Below the pieces are notes generated by a model. That model was given only the letters and a program-made list of their open reading frames with translations, ran no database searches and was not told where the DNA came from. From the NCBI GenBank assembly GCA_937873255.1, contig CALMVM010000311.1, positions 1-5,229 on the forward strand: a stretch of 5,229 bases of DNA, in the 5' to 3' direction. The translations under genes and the position numbers were made by a program. Shown here in pieces: positions 1-5,229 of this stretch (position 1 is its first letter; each line of letters starts with the position of its first letter). This DNA is from an uncultured Verrucomicrobiota bacterium (GTDB lineage Bacteria > Verrucomicrobiota > Verrucomicrobiia > Chthoniobacterales > SZAS-18).

Positions 1-770
1 TGCCTTGGGCCCGGGCGGCGGCGCAACTACAGCCATCCAAGATTCAGGGCTGGCACGCCGCTGCTGAAGCCAGCGCTGAACTCTGTGACGATCAAGCTGC
101 GGAGGAATATTACAGGCGCTGCATGGAACTCAGGCCGGCATGGATGTCGCCATACTGCGGGCTGATGCGCATCCATCTGTTGCAGCAAGATTTTGCCCGC
201 GCACGTCAAGATTTTACCAAGGCTGAATCGATTCAAGCTGGCTTGCTACTCCCGCAGACCTTGCTGGCTCAGCTTGAACTGTTTAGCGGCAAATACGAAG
301 CGGCAGAGGCATGCTACCGAAAATTACTCGTGCTCAACCGGAAAGGACTGGCGAGGTACTACGGTGGCATCAGCTATCTCTCAGCCCTCGGTTTTCTGCG
401 ACTTCGGGCGGGTGACGCAGTCGAAGGCAACGAACTGTTGAGCGAGGCGGAAACGCTGCATACGGGCGTGGCCGAGGGTTCCGAGGAAATCTACGATCTG
501 GCGGCTATCAAAGCTGTTCAGAATCGGAAGGAAGAAGCGATCCTCCTTCTCGAACAAGCGATCCACTCTGGGTGGAACGACTGGCGGGCCACCAGTCTTG
601 ATCCCCGCTTCACCTCATTGCGAGGCGAACTACGATTCGGCCAGATGCTTGATGACCTGAAAGCTCACGTCGCCGAGATGCGGCGTGAGGCTGCCGCGTT
701 GTCCTCGAAGTCCTTGGAGCTTGCGGACTACCCTGTTCGTCCTCCGGCACGCTCCCGGAAAGTGCAATAG
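1..770 (+). CDS. TPR-repeat protein, C-terminal part (5' truncated by window edge)
   Basis: The frame is open from base 3 to the TAG at 768-770, giving 255 visible residues. The first ATG (base 123) lies inside a TPR-like helix, so it is probably not the start and the gene begins outside the window. Helical pairs with TPR-style spacing (A..YYRRC.EL.P, F..A..DF.KAE, G.YEAAEACYRKLL) run from about residue 27 to 190. They end in a Trp-rich turn and the pattern DPRFTSLR...RFGQML (200-216). This ending is typical of the TPR tails of CadC/TolB-type regulators, adenylate cyclases and Ser/Thr protein kinases, where 'DP.F..LR..PRF..LL' closes the superhelix. No catalytic domain is visible, so the N-terminal function is unknown. 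The last 25 or so residues look disordered. It reads towards the precursor gene 95 bases downstream, but nothing shows it belongs to the lanthipeptide locus. Confidence 0.8.
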   Translation, partial: PWARAAAQLQPSKIQGWHAAAEASAELCDDQAAEEYYRRCMELRPAWMSPYCGLMRIHLLQQDFARARQDFTKAESIQAGLLLPQTLLAQLELFSGKYEAAEACYRKLLVLNRKGLARYYGGISYLSALGFLRLRAGDAVEGNELLSEAETLHTGVAEGSEEIYDLAAIKAVQNRKEEAILLLEQAIHSGWNDWRATSLDPRFTSLRGELRFGQMLDDLKAHVAEMRREAAALSSKSLELADYPVRPPARSRKVQ

Positions 771-790
771 GGAAAATACCCTAGCATTTT
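768..790 (+). terminator. Short hairpin at the stop codon of the TPR gene (weak terminator candidate)
   Basis: TAGGG (768-772) and CCCTA (779-783) form a perfect 5-bp stem with a 6-base loop. It starts on the TAG stop codon and is followed by GCATTTTC. The stem is short and the T tract has only four bases, so termination would be weak at best. It may simply be a chance inverted repeat. Confidence 0.25.
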
Positions 791-794
791 CAGA

Positions 795-823
795 TTGTCT
801 GAGCCATGCAGGCAATTCATGAT
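795..823 (+). promoter_or_regulatory. Possible sigma-70-like promoter for the precursor gene
   Basis: TTGTCT (795-800) and CATGAT (818-823) each match the sigma-70 consensus at 4 of 6 positions, with a 17-base spacer. Transcription would start near 830, about 35 bases before the ATG at 865. This is the only reasonable pair I see in the 94-bp gap between the TPR gene and the precursor. Weak matches like these are common by chance. Confidence 0.25.
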
Positions 824-864
824 ATGGTGTCACTTCTCATTCTCACCCCTTAAATCTGGCCTCG

Positions 865-1173
865 ATGAGTGAATTCAACGAATACAACTGGAAAATGGCA
901 CTGACGAAGGTTTACTCCCGTTCCATCATAGACTCTGAGTACCGGGCCTTGTGCTTGTCCGATCCACGCGCCGCGGTCGCACAGGTCAGTAACATCGAGC
1001 TGCCCGCCGACGCAAAGCTGAAGTTCTTCGACAAGCGCTCCGACTTCGTGTACGCCTTTCTTCTTCCGCCCGTGCCTGCTGGACAGGCAGAAGCCGAGCC
1101 AATGCAACGCTTGATCGAGTGGTCAACCCTCTGCACGGATTACACTACGACGATCACCAATCCAAACACCTAG
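865..1173 (+). CDS. NHLP-leader RiPP (lanthipeptide-type) precursor peptide
   Basis: This 102-aa peptide resembles the NHLP family of natural-product precursors, whose leader derives from the nitrile hydratase alpha subunit. Residues 18-69 carry the family pattern: S..IIDSEYRALCLSDPRAAVAQ, then IELPADAKLKFFD, then a hydrophobic strand ending LLPP. The tail (70-102) holds the core candidate, with one Cys (C90), Ser87 and seven Thr, including TTT at 94-96. No Gly-Gly is present; Ala72-Gly73 is the only double-small-residue site a C39-type protease might use, so the cleavage point is uncertain. The ATG at 865 has no clear Shine-Dalgarno, but an in-frame stop at 820-822 and no alternative upstream start support it. 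The gene converges on a LanM dehydratase gene, overlapping its end by 3 bases, which makes a lanthipeptide-like product likely. Leader assignment is strong; core and modification are inferred. Confidence 0.8.
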   Translation: MSEFNEYNWKMALTKVYSRSIIDSEYRALCLSDPRAAVAQVSNIELPADAKLKFFDKRSDFVYAFLLPPVPAGQAEAEPMQRLIEWSTLCTDYTTTITNPNT

Positions 1174-1949
1174 TCCGATGAGTATCCAGGCGGATTAGTT
1201 TTCAACCGTCGGGCTGGTCTGGTGATAATCCTGCCAGCTTCGAGTTTTGTGAGCCCACGGACTGATGCCCGCACCATTTTTGTTTGTTTCAGGAGCGAGT
1301 GGTCTCTTGCGGTCTGCGGGCCACGAGAGGGTAAGATCTTGACACCGGCAGGATACTGGAAATAGGGAATGTCCAGCTTTTCCAGGCTGGAAATTTCCAC
1401 CATTAAATCATCCTCTTTTCCCCCGGAGGAGGGCAGCATCAACAGTTCGATGCTCCTATCGACCCCATGTTGGAGATGGATGGGATGCAACGAGTGGCGC
1501 AGTACCATCGCGTAGAGAAAGGTGGGACGCTTGATCCGGCGAGACGTTTCACTATACAATCGATCTCTCATTTGCTCGTACCGCGCCGCGTTTGGGCCTT
1601 CGATTGCGGTCGCCATTTCTCGGTAGCCAACGCACACTTGGCGTTCATAGATAATAATCTTCAGAGGCCGACCATCCAGAAAAGCCCTGTGGGCGGAATG
1701 GCGCAAATACAACTTCTCGTTGACCCAATGCATTTGGTCGGTATTGATATCTTTCCAACGGACTGACGCGAACGACGACCGTTGCTTGATCGCCGCGTTG
1801 AAGCCGGAATTGTCAAAGCGGACTTCACCATTCATCCTGTTTTGCCACAAGGGTAACAGACCCGTCCGTAGGATCGATCCAGCCAAGTGGGAGGACGAAA
1901 AGCGATCCTCAACGGCGAGTTCCTCCTCGCGGAATGGGTGCGCTAGGCA
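1170..1949 (-). CDS. LanM dehydratase, C-terminal part after the nonsense codon
   Basis: This segment continues in the same frame directly after the TAA. It begins CLAHPFREEEL, the expected continuation of a LanM 'DLE.L.HP' motif. It goes on with SILRTGLLP and W.DINTDQM (both LanM signatures), then R-x-x-R-P-T-F-L-Y and L.HPIHL, where the Arg and Thr correspond to residues tied to phosphate elimination in CylM. It closes with a DIPYF motif near the end of the domain. About 60 residues later it stops, just where the hinge to the LanC cyclase would begin. As a free ORF it could start only at TTG 1886 or at internal ATGs such as 1835, neither with a convincing ribosome site, so independent translation is doubtful. 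The stop overlaps the precursor's stop on the other strand. Confidence 0.6.
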   Translation of the reverse strand, partial: CLAHPFREEELAVEDRFSSSHLAGSILRTGLLPLWQNRMNGEVRFDNSGFNAAIKQRSSFASVRWKDINTDQMHWVNEKLYLRHSAHRAFLDGRPLKIIIYERQVCVGYREMATAIEGPNAARYEQMRDRLYSETSRRIKRPTFLYAMVLRHSLHPIHLQHGVDRSIELLMLPSSGGKEDDLMVEISSLEKLDIPYFQYPAGVKILPSRGPQTARDHSLLKQTKMVRASVRGLTKLEAGRIITRPARRLKTNPPGYSSD

Positions 1950-3167
1950 TTAGAGATCCAAGAGAAGTGGTTGCTCCCCCGCAGCCACCAAGTTCTCTCG
2001 GTGAAAATCTATCCCTTTCAGCCAATGAGCCAAGCACGCCAAGGCACCAGCACGACGGAAATATCTGCGCGCCGCACGTTGATCTGGACAAGCTTGGTGT
2101 CGAGCACATTCCATCCACCCATAGGTGCCACGATCCCAGATTTTCAACACGCTCAGTACGAACCTAGGATTTGCGGTGTTGATCGCCTGTATGAGCGCGT
2201 AAAATTGGTGGTCGATCCCCATGGGACGCGGCTTGTAAACCAGTCGCATTCCGCCTTCAAAAGTGAGCAGCAAGACTGATCGTCCCCCCCGGTGGGGATC
2301 GGAGAGATTTGCTCTAACGCTGTTCAGTTTTCCAAGGGCGCTGTCGCCGGCGAATCGTCTGGCGATTTCTACTGCGTCAAGGAGCAAACGATCCAAAAAC
2401 TCTCCGACAAAATCGATCCATGCTTGCGTGACTTCGGCAACGAGGCGTGCGGCCACCGGAAATTCCGTGAACAGTGTAGCCATGCCATCCTCTCCTCGTT
2501 CTGCAATGAAGCTCGAGTAATTCTTAGCGCAGTCCATTGCCGTCTGGCTGAAAAATTTCTCTCCAAAGAAGTGGTGTTTCATTGAAGAGGTGGCGAGTGA
2601 TTTGTGCGCCAAGAATGCGGGATGCAACAGGTTGGAAAGAATCCCCGCAAGCCTCCGCACCAGTGAGCCCTTCAGCCCGAATGCAGTCCGGCTGCCAAGT
2701 TGTGCCGACACCCTCGGATGCTCGGAGACGACTTGGTTCCACGCGAACTCCGCAACCGGCCAGTAAAGATGCTCGAAAGGGATGCGACGTACGCCGCGAG
2801 GAACGGGTTTTGATGAACCGTTGCTTGCTGCGTAATCAGAAAAACTGGCCACAGCTCCAACAATTTCATTGAGTAGCGTTGTCCAAGCGGGTAGATGCAT
2901 CCCGCTTGCCCGCTTCACCGGCCCGAGCAACTCGGCAAGATGATCCTGAGTGATGGGCTTTTGCACCGCTGCCGGCGCCACAGCAGCAAGTTGCCGCTGC
3001 ACGTTTTGTCCTGAGAGCTGTTGCCAGCGCTTGAGCCTACGTGCACCGATGGTGGGGTCGCCCACCACCGGCAGGTATTGTCCTGACAGGCGTTCGGACA
3101 GGTTACATGAGCGTTCGCAGATTAATGAGAGTTCGGCATCGGACAGTCGCATGGTCAGCGAAGGCAC
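1950..3167 (-). CDS. LanM dehydratase, N-terminal fragment up to the nonsense codon
   Basis: This is the 405-residue product made if TAA at 1950-1952 ends translation. Residues 15-35 (ICERS..LSERL) match the start of LanM proteins. Residues 300-315 contain the beta strand with VYKPRP, where K312 corresponds to the ATP-binding Lys. Residues 387-392 read D-F-H-R-E-N, matching the D-x-H-x-x-N catalytic loop, and D404 in LLLDL is the metal-binding Asp. The D387/H389/N392/D404 spacing equals that recalled for CylM (D347/H349/N352/D364), so the kinase site is recognisable with confidence. The fragment stops one residue after this Asp-Leu. It lacks the rest of the kinase-like fold and the elimination site, so it is very unlikely to be active alone. 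Confidence 0.7.
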   Translation of the reverse strand: MPSLTMRLSDAELSLICERSCNLSERLSGQYLPVVGDPTIGARRLKRWQQLSGQNVQRQLAAVAPAAVQKPITQDHLAELLGPVKRASGMHLPAWTTLLNEIVGAVASFSDYAASNGSSKPVPRGVRRIPFEHLYWPVAEFAWNQVVSEHPRVSAQLGSRTAFGLKGSLVRRLAGILSNLLHPAFLAHKSLATSSMKHHFFGEKFFSQTAMDCAKNYSSFIAERGEDGMATLFTEFPVAARLVAEVTQAWIDFVGEFLDRLLLDAVEIARRFAGDSALGKLNSVRANLSDPHRGGRSVLLLTFEGGMRLVYKPRPMGIDHQFYALIQAINTANPRFVLSVLKIWDRGTYGWMECARHQACPDQRAARRYFRRAGALACLAHWLKGIDFHRENLVAAGEQPLLLDL

Positions 3168-3222
3168 CTAAACTTGGAGGCGGAAGCGGGTAGGCTCCGA
3201 AGAGCTGAAAGATTTTTGTAAC

Positions 3223-3240
3223 CGGGTTCTGAAAAACCCG
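3223..3240. promoter_or_regulatory. Inverted repeat between the divergent lanM and LexA-like genes (operator candidate)
   Basis: CGGGTT (3223-3228) and AACCCG (3235-3240) form a perfect 6-bp inverted repeat around CTGAAA. It sits in the 131-bp gap between two divergent genes, 56 bases upstream of the lanM start and 59 bases upstream of the LexA-like start. That is a sensible place for a repressor to cover both promoters. On the + strand no T-run follows, so it is not a good terminator for that direction. I could not find convincing -35/-10 pairs for either gene. The regulatory role is inferred from position and symmetry only. Confidence 0.35.
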
Positions 3241-3298
3241 TAGTAACGCACGTCGACTTGGTTGCACCCCATGACATTGCCTTAGAAGCTCGCATATT

Positions 3299-4363
3299 TT
3301 GAACATCAAACGACACATTCTGAATCTCGTCGCAGACTTCAATCGGTTGGGTGCTCGGATCCGACGCCAAGATGTTTGCCAGCATTTATCCAATTACAGC
3401 GACCTCGTCGATTTACATATCGACCATCTGGTACGTGAAGGGCTTCTGAGCCTCGGCGCGGACGGCGAATCGCTTATGCCGACCAGCCTGTCCCGAACCA
3501 TCAGACAAATCAAGCTGCGCGACGGTTCCGGTTTCGTCGACACTCCCAGTGGTGAAGATCTAGCAGCGGAGGGTGTGATTGCCGTCGAAGTGCCTTTTGC
3601 TGGTTTCGACTTGGACTTCGACGTGTATGCCCAAGTGGTCTCGGACGACTCGATGGCTGATGCCGGGATCTATAAGGGAGACATCGCAGTCATTCAGGCG
3701 GGAGAGCCTGAGCGCGGTAAAATCGTCGCAGTGGAAATCGCAGGCGAAATGGTTCTTCGCCGTTTCGTCCTCATCAATACGATCCCTCATCTGCTGGCAG
3801 AAAATCGAACTTGCCCCGACCTGAAGGCATGGTTCGAGATACCGATACACGGTGTTCTTTTCTGCACCGTTTCATCGAAACTCAAGGTCCGGAAAAACGC
3901 GACCGCCCCGCCCGCAGTCAAAGTTAACTACGCGATGGGCGGGCCGTTGGACTACCGACCGTCGTTCATAGAGTTGCTCGACGAGGAGATGATGAAGGAC
4001 GCTCAGGACAAAGGCACCGAGGGGGCAACCCAAACTAACAGCTCTCCAAAATACCGGGGCGGCGTTTGGCCGAAACCTGTTTCCGGTAAGTTGCTACAAC
4101 AGGGGCTCGGACTGTGTCGTGACATCAGCGGGCAAGCGTATAGACTCAATGAGTCTCCTGACCATCCCTACGGCGGCGCGCTGGCTGGGGTCGAGAGGGA
4201 ATCGGACGTGGAGCAGCAAAAAAGCAAATCGCCTCCAGTTGTGGCGAGCGCGGATGAAGATGGCGGTGCAGAGGCCTCGAACCAACCACCGGCGGACTTC
4301 AAGGCGGAAGTCACCACGAAAAATACCCACCGTCGTCGGGAGCGGGTATTTCTGCGCGCATGA
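3299..4363 (+). CDS. LexA/S24-like regulator with substituted catalytic lysine and long C-terminal tail
   Basis: The protein has 354 aa. Residues 1-60 look like a winged helix (ILNLV.D....GARIRRQDVCQHL...VDLHIDHLVREGLLSL), suggesting DNA binding. Residues 107-198 match the LexA/UmuD/S24 fold: VVSDDSMADAGIYKGDIAVI holds the nucleophile Ser118, followed by the strand ERGKIVAVEIAGEMVLRRF and the closing strand GVLFCTV. In LexA the VxK pattern supplies the general-base Lys; here the aligned residue is Arg154, 36 residues after Ser118, so self-cleavage may be lost. No clear Ala-Gly cleavage site is placed as in LexA; A101-G102 is too close to Ser118. Residues 200-354 form an unmatched tail rich in Pro, Asp/Glu and Lys, unlike LexA (about 200 aa). 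The start is TTG 3299 with a weak AGAAG at 3284-3288; an in-frame stop at 3272-3274 limits extension, and the next ATG is codon 60. It is divergent from lanM and may regulate it. Confidence 0.75.
   Translation: MNIKRHILNLVADFNRLGARIRRQDVCQHLSNYSDLVDLHIDHLVREGLLSLGADGESLMPTSLSRTIRQIKLRDGSGFVDTPSGEDLAAEGVIAVEVPFAGFDLDFDVYAQVVSDDSMADAGIYKGDIAVIQAGEPERGKIVAVEIAGEMVLRRFVLINTIPHLLAENRTCPDLKAWFEIPIHGVLFCTVSSKLKVRKNATAPPAVKVNYAMGGPLDYRPSFIELLDEEMMKDAQDKGTEGATQTNSSPKYRGGVWPKPVSGKLLQQGLGLCRDISGQAYRLNESPDHPYGGALAGVERESDVEQQKSKSPPVVASADEDGGAEASNQPPADFKAEVTTKNTHRRRERVFLRA
4321..4351. repeat. 8-bp perfect inverted repeat at the 3' end of the LexA-like gene
   Basis: AAATACCC (4321-4328) and GGGTATTT (4344-4351) are exact reverse complements separated by 15 bases. 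They lie inside the last codons of the LexA-like gene, about 10 bases before its stop. On the minus strand the right arm continues into a five-T run (GGGTATTTTT), so it resembles a terminator for that strand, but no minus-strand gene is seen to its right that would use it. The final codons of the gene may therefore be shaped by the hairpin rather than by protein function. Confidence 0.4.
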
Positions 4364-4443
4364 CTGACGGTCGTTGCTCTCTTTAGGATCTATCCTTTCG
4401 AAAGCTCGTCCTGCAACACCAAGCTTCACACCGGGAAGAAGGA

Positions 4444-4605
4444 ATGGACGAGAAACTGCCACCTACATGGGAGGACGAAGTCGTCGACAAGATGGCCCGC
4501 GCCATCCGGGAGTACAAACGCGGACCCGAGCCGAAACGTATCGTGATCCGGGAGATCTATCATTTGGCACGTCGGCTGTCAAATCCATCTGGAGCGAGAA
4601 TCTAA
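4444..4605 (+). CDS. Small hypothetical protein, 53 aa
   Basis: ATG 4444 to TAA 4603-4605 encodes MDEKLPPTWEDEVVDKMARA followed by a basic, helix-prone stretch ending in LARRLSNPSGARI. A purine-rich GGGAAGAAGGA lies just upstream and is a plausible ribosome site, one of the better ones in the window. The alternating charged and hydrophobic residues (VVDKMARAIREY, IVIREIYHLARRL) suggest two amphipathic helices. It follows the LexA-like gene by 80 bases in the same direction and may be co-transcribed. I do not recognise a family. A longer overlapping frame (4374-4730) has poorer composition and covers the IS boundary, so I prefer this one. It may be a chance ORF. Confidence 0.4.
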   Translation: MDEKLPPTWEDEVVDKMARAIREYKRGPEPKRIVIREIYHLARRLSNPSGARI

Positions 4606-4732
4606 CTGAGGAGGCAACTGATAGCTCTCTGTTCCCGCTGGCAGGAATCGACTTGCCACCACGGACAGTTCGCTCTGGGGGTAGTGGTAGTGCGGCGAGT
4701 GACAAGAGCGGTTTTCTCGGCCATGAGTAGGC

Positions 4733-5014
4733 ATGAACATCCCTGCTCCGTGCTGTGCCACCTGCGGCAGCCATGCCGTCGTCAAAAGCGGCCACAACTC
4801 CAGCGGCACCCAGCAGTATCTTTGCAAAGCCTGCGGAGCGCACCGGGTGCTCGTGGCCAAAAGCCCGGCCACCGATCCAGAGCGCAAGACGATGGTTTTG
4901 CGTGCCGTGGAAGTCGAGCGACTGGGGCTGCGGGCGGCCGAGCGCGTCTTCGGCGTGACCCGGCAGACCATCGCCCGGTGGCTCGAAAAAAAGCCGAAGC
5001 TCTCCCGCCGCTGA
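4733..5014 (+). CDS. insA: IS1-family InsA (zinc-finger and helix-turn-helix DNA-binding protein)
   Basis: The 93-aa protein matches InsA of the IS1 family in length and layout. An N-terminal zinc finger is seen as C8-x2-C11 and C31-x2-C34, flanking [14 protein letters not shown], which matches the 'G.s.g.QrYlC..C' pattern of InsA. A helix-turn-helix follows at about residues 53-83 ([20 protein letters not shown], then TRQTIARWL). In IS1, InsA alone binds the inverted repeats and represses the transposase promoter; fused to InsB' it forms the transposase. The start ATG 4733 puts the Cys pairs at the usual distance from the N-terminus. The upstream ribosome site is weak. The gene overlaps the A7 tract where ribosomes can shift to insB. 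Confidence 0.85.
   Translation: MNIPAPCCATCGSHAVVKSGHNSSGTQQYLCKACGAHRVLVAKSPATDPERKTMVLRAVEVERLGLRAAERVFGVTRQTIARWLEKKPKLSRR
4987..4993 (+). promoter_or_regulatory. Programmed -1 frameshift site A AAA AAG
   Basis: In the insA frame the codons are GAA AAA AAG, giving the slippery heptamer A-AAA-AAG. A -1 slip moves ribosomes into the frame that reads K-A-E-A-L-P-P-L-S and then the InsB signature [10 protein letters not shown]1 itself uses A-AAA-AAC at the equivalent place. A possible downstream stem (CCGAAGCTCTCCCG region) was not verified. Confidence 0.75.
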
Positions 5015-5214
5015 GCACGACGCTTTTGCCCGCCGAAAAGGGCGACGTGCTGGAACTGGACGAGCTTTGGAGCTTCGTGGGCTGCAAGCTGAACCCACGC
5101 TGGGTGTGGGTCGCCCTTTGCCGCCAAACGCGCCAGGTCGTCGCTTACTTCGTGGGGGATCGTTCCGCCCAAAGTGCCCGTGACGTGACTTCGCTTTTTC
5201 GAGCCGGGTGCTGA
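4990..5214 (+). CDS. insB: IS1-family InsB' transposase domain, truncated, translated by -1 frameshift from insA
   Basis: After the frameshift site this frame encodes [16 protein letters not shown], then [23 protein letters not shown], the start of the IS1 InsB catalytic domain. The Asp in ELDE.WS is the first acidic residue of the DDE site. The family similarity fades after GDRSAQSAR, and the frame ends at TGA 5212-5214. The InsAB' fusion would be about 160 aa, against 232 in IS1, so the second Asp and the Glu of the active site are missing. Another frame opens past the break, but its residues do not resemble InsB, so a simple single-base indel is not evident. An insertion or deletion near 5185 is more likely. 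The copy is probably inactive. Confidence 0.7.
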   Translation, partial: KAEALPPLSTTLLPAEKGDVLELDELWSFVGCKLNPRWVWVALCRQTRQVVAYFVGDRSAQSARDVTSLFRAGC

Positions 5215-5229
5215 GTTAGTCTGGGGTGC

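Larger units (their letters stand above)
1170..3167 (-). pseudogene. lanM: LanM-type class II lanthipeptide dehydratase, interrupted by one in-frame TAA and lacking the cyclase domain
   Basis: One reading frame runs from GTG at 3167 (ATG at 3152 is an equally good start; a stop lies directly upstream of 3167) to TAG at 1170-1172. It is broken only by TAA at 1950-1952 (codon 406). Both sides match the LanM dehydratase domain (DUF4135), which phosphorylates Ser/Thr of a precursor peptide and then eliminates phosphate to give dehydro residues. Read through the stop, the product would be 665 codons long, against roughly 900-1100 for full LanM. The shortfall is the C-terminal LanC-like cyclase: no zinc-ligand motifs (Cys, Cys-His) follow. 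The sense residue expected at codon 406 is the Glu of 'D-L-E', and GAA to TAA is a single change. It is either a recent nonsense pseudogene or a sequencing error. Convergent with the NHLP precursor, its likely substrate. Confidence 0.75.
4680..5229 (+). mobile_element. IS1-family insertion sequence, left part (runs to or past the window edge)
   Basis: The insA-slippery site-insB arrangement is that of IS1-family elements, which transpose through an InsAB' fusion made by -1 frameshifting. The left boundary is placed near 4680, where GGTAGTGGTAGTGCGG begins. IS1-family ends often start with GGT, and this lies about 50 bases before insA as expected for the left inverted repeat. The matching right repeat is not in the window, so the boundary is not proven and no target duplication can be read. 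The insB frame stops 15 bases before the window end, short of the family length, so this copy may be broken. Confidence 0.75.

Noticed and set aside
1886..1950. Frameshift between two lanM fragments
   Set aside because: The fragments are in the same frame; the sequence between them translates in frame as LanM-like residues, so only the TAA separates them.
1950..1952. TAA reassigned as a sense codon in this organism
   Set aside because: Other genes here end in TAG and TGA, and the 53-aa ORF ends in TAA. One internal TAA gives no support for a changed code.
2263..2872. Plus-strand ORFs inside lanM (85, 97 and 96 aa)
   Set aside because: They lie antisense to clearly conserved LanM dehydratase sequence and show no family features.
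4119..4367. Alternative frame with an excisionase-like start (MSLLTIPTAARWLG)
   Set aside because: The similarity to 'LLT..EAA..LG' helices lasts only about 14 residues, then becomes basic low-complexity sequence. The LexA-like frame through the same bases has a better codon pattern.
4463..5098. Long minus-strand ORF (211 aa) opposite insA
   Set aside because: Its sequence is Arg/Ala/Ser/Pro-rich, without family motifs, and it mirrors the clearly recognised insA/insB frames.
1..5229. tRNA, rRNA, CRISPR array or riboswitch
   Set aside because: No cloverleaf, regularly spaced direct repeats or known aptamer core was seen on either strand.

Overview
The window is moderately GC-rich bacterial DNA with few strong Shine-Dalgarno sequences. 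The gene content (a TPR/DPRF protein tail, an NHLP-type RiPP precursor, a LanM-type dehydratase and an IS1-family element) suits an environmental Gram-negative-type bacterium. Verrucomicrobiota is my loose guess from the style of the genes; nothing in the window proves it.

Layout from left to right. (1) Positions 1-770 (+) hold the 3' part of a TPR-repeat protein. (2) Positions 865-1173 (+) encode a 102-aa peptide with a nitrile-hydratase-alpha-like leader (NHLP) and a short Thr-rich tail with a single Cys, a credible ribosomal natural-product (RiPP) precursor. (3) Positions 3167-1170 (-) hold a class II lanthipeptide synthetase (LanM) dehydratase gene that converges on the precursor and overlaps it by 3-4 bases. 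Its frame is interrupted by one in-frame TAA at 1950-1952, exactly where the conserved Glu of the active-site Asp-Leu-Glu motif should be. The frame resumes without a shift, completes the dehydratase domain, and stops before any LanC-like cyclase domain. (4) After a 131-bp divergent intergenic region with a hairpin or operator candidate, positions 3299-4363 (+) encode a LexA/S24-like protein with a winged-helix-like N-terminus, the catalytic Ser, an Arg in place of the catalytic Lys, and a long charged tail. (5) A 53-aa ORF (4444-4605, +) follows. (6) From about 4680 to the window end lies the left part of an IS1-family element: insA, an A AAA AAG slippery site, and an insB that breaks off early.

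Reading as a whole: this is a small, possibly decaying, lanthipeptide locus (precursor plus dehydratase) beside a LexA-like regulator and an IS1 element. The most interesting points are the single nonsense codon in the kinase active site, the lack of a cyclase domain paired with a one-Cys Thr-rich core, and the S24 protein with a substituted catalytic Lys divergent from the synthetase. Whether the locus is a fresh pseudogene, a sequencing error, or a working dehydratase-only system cannot be settled from this window.
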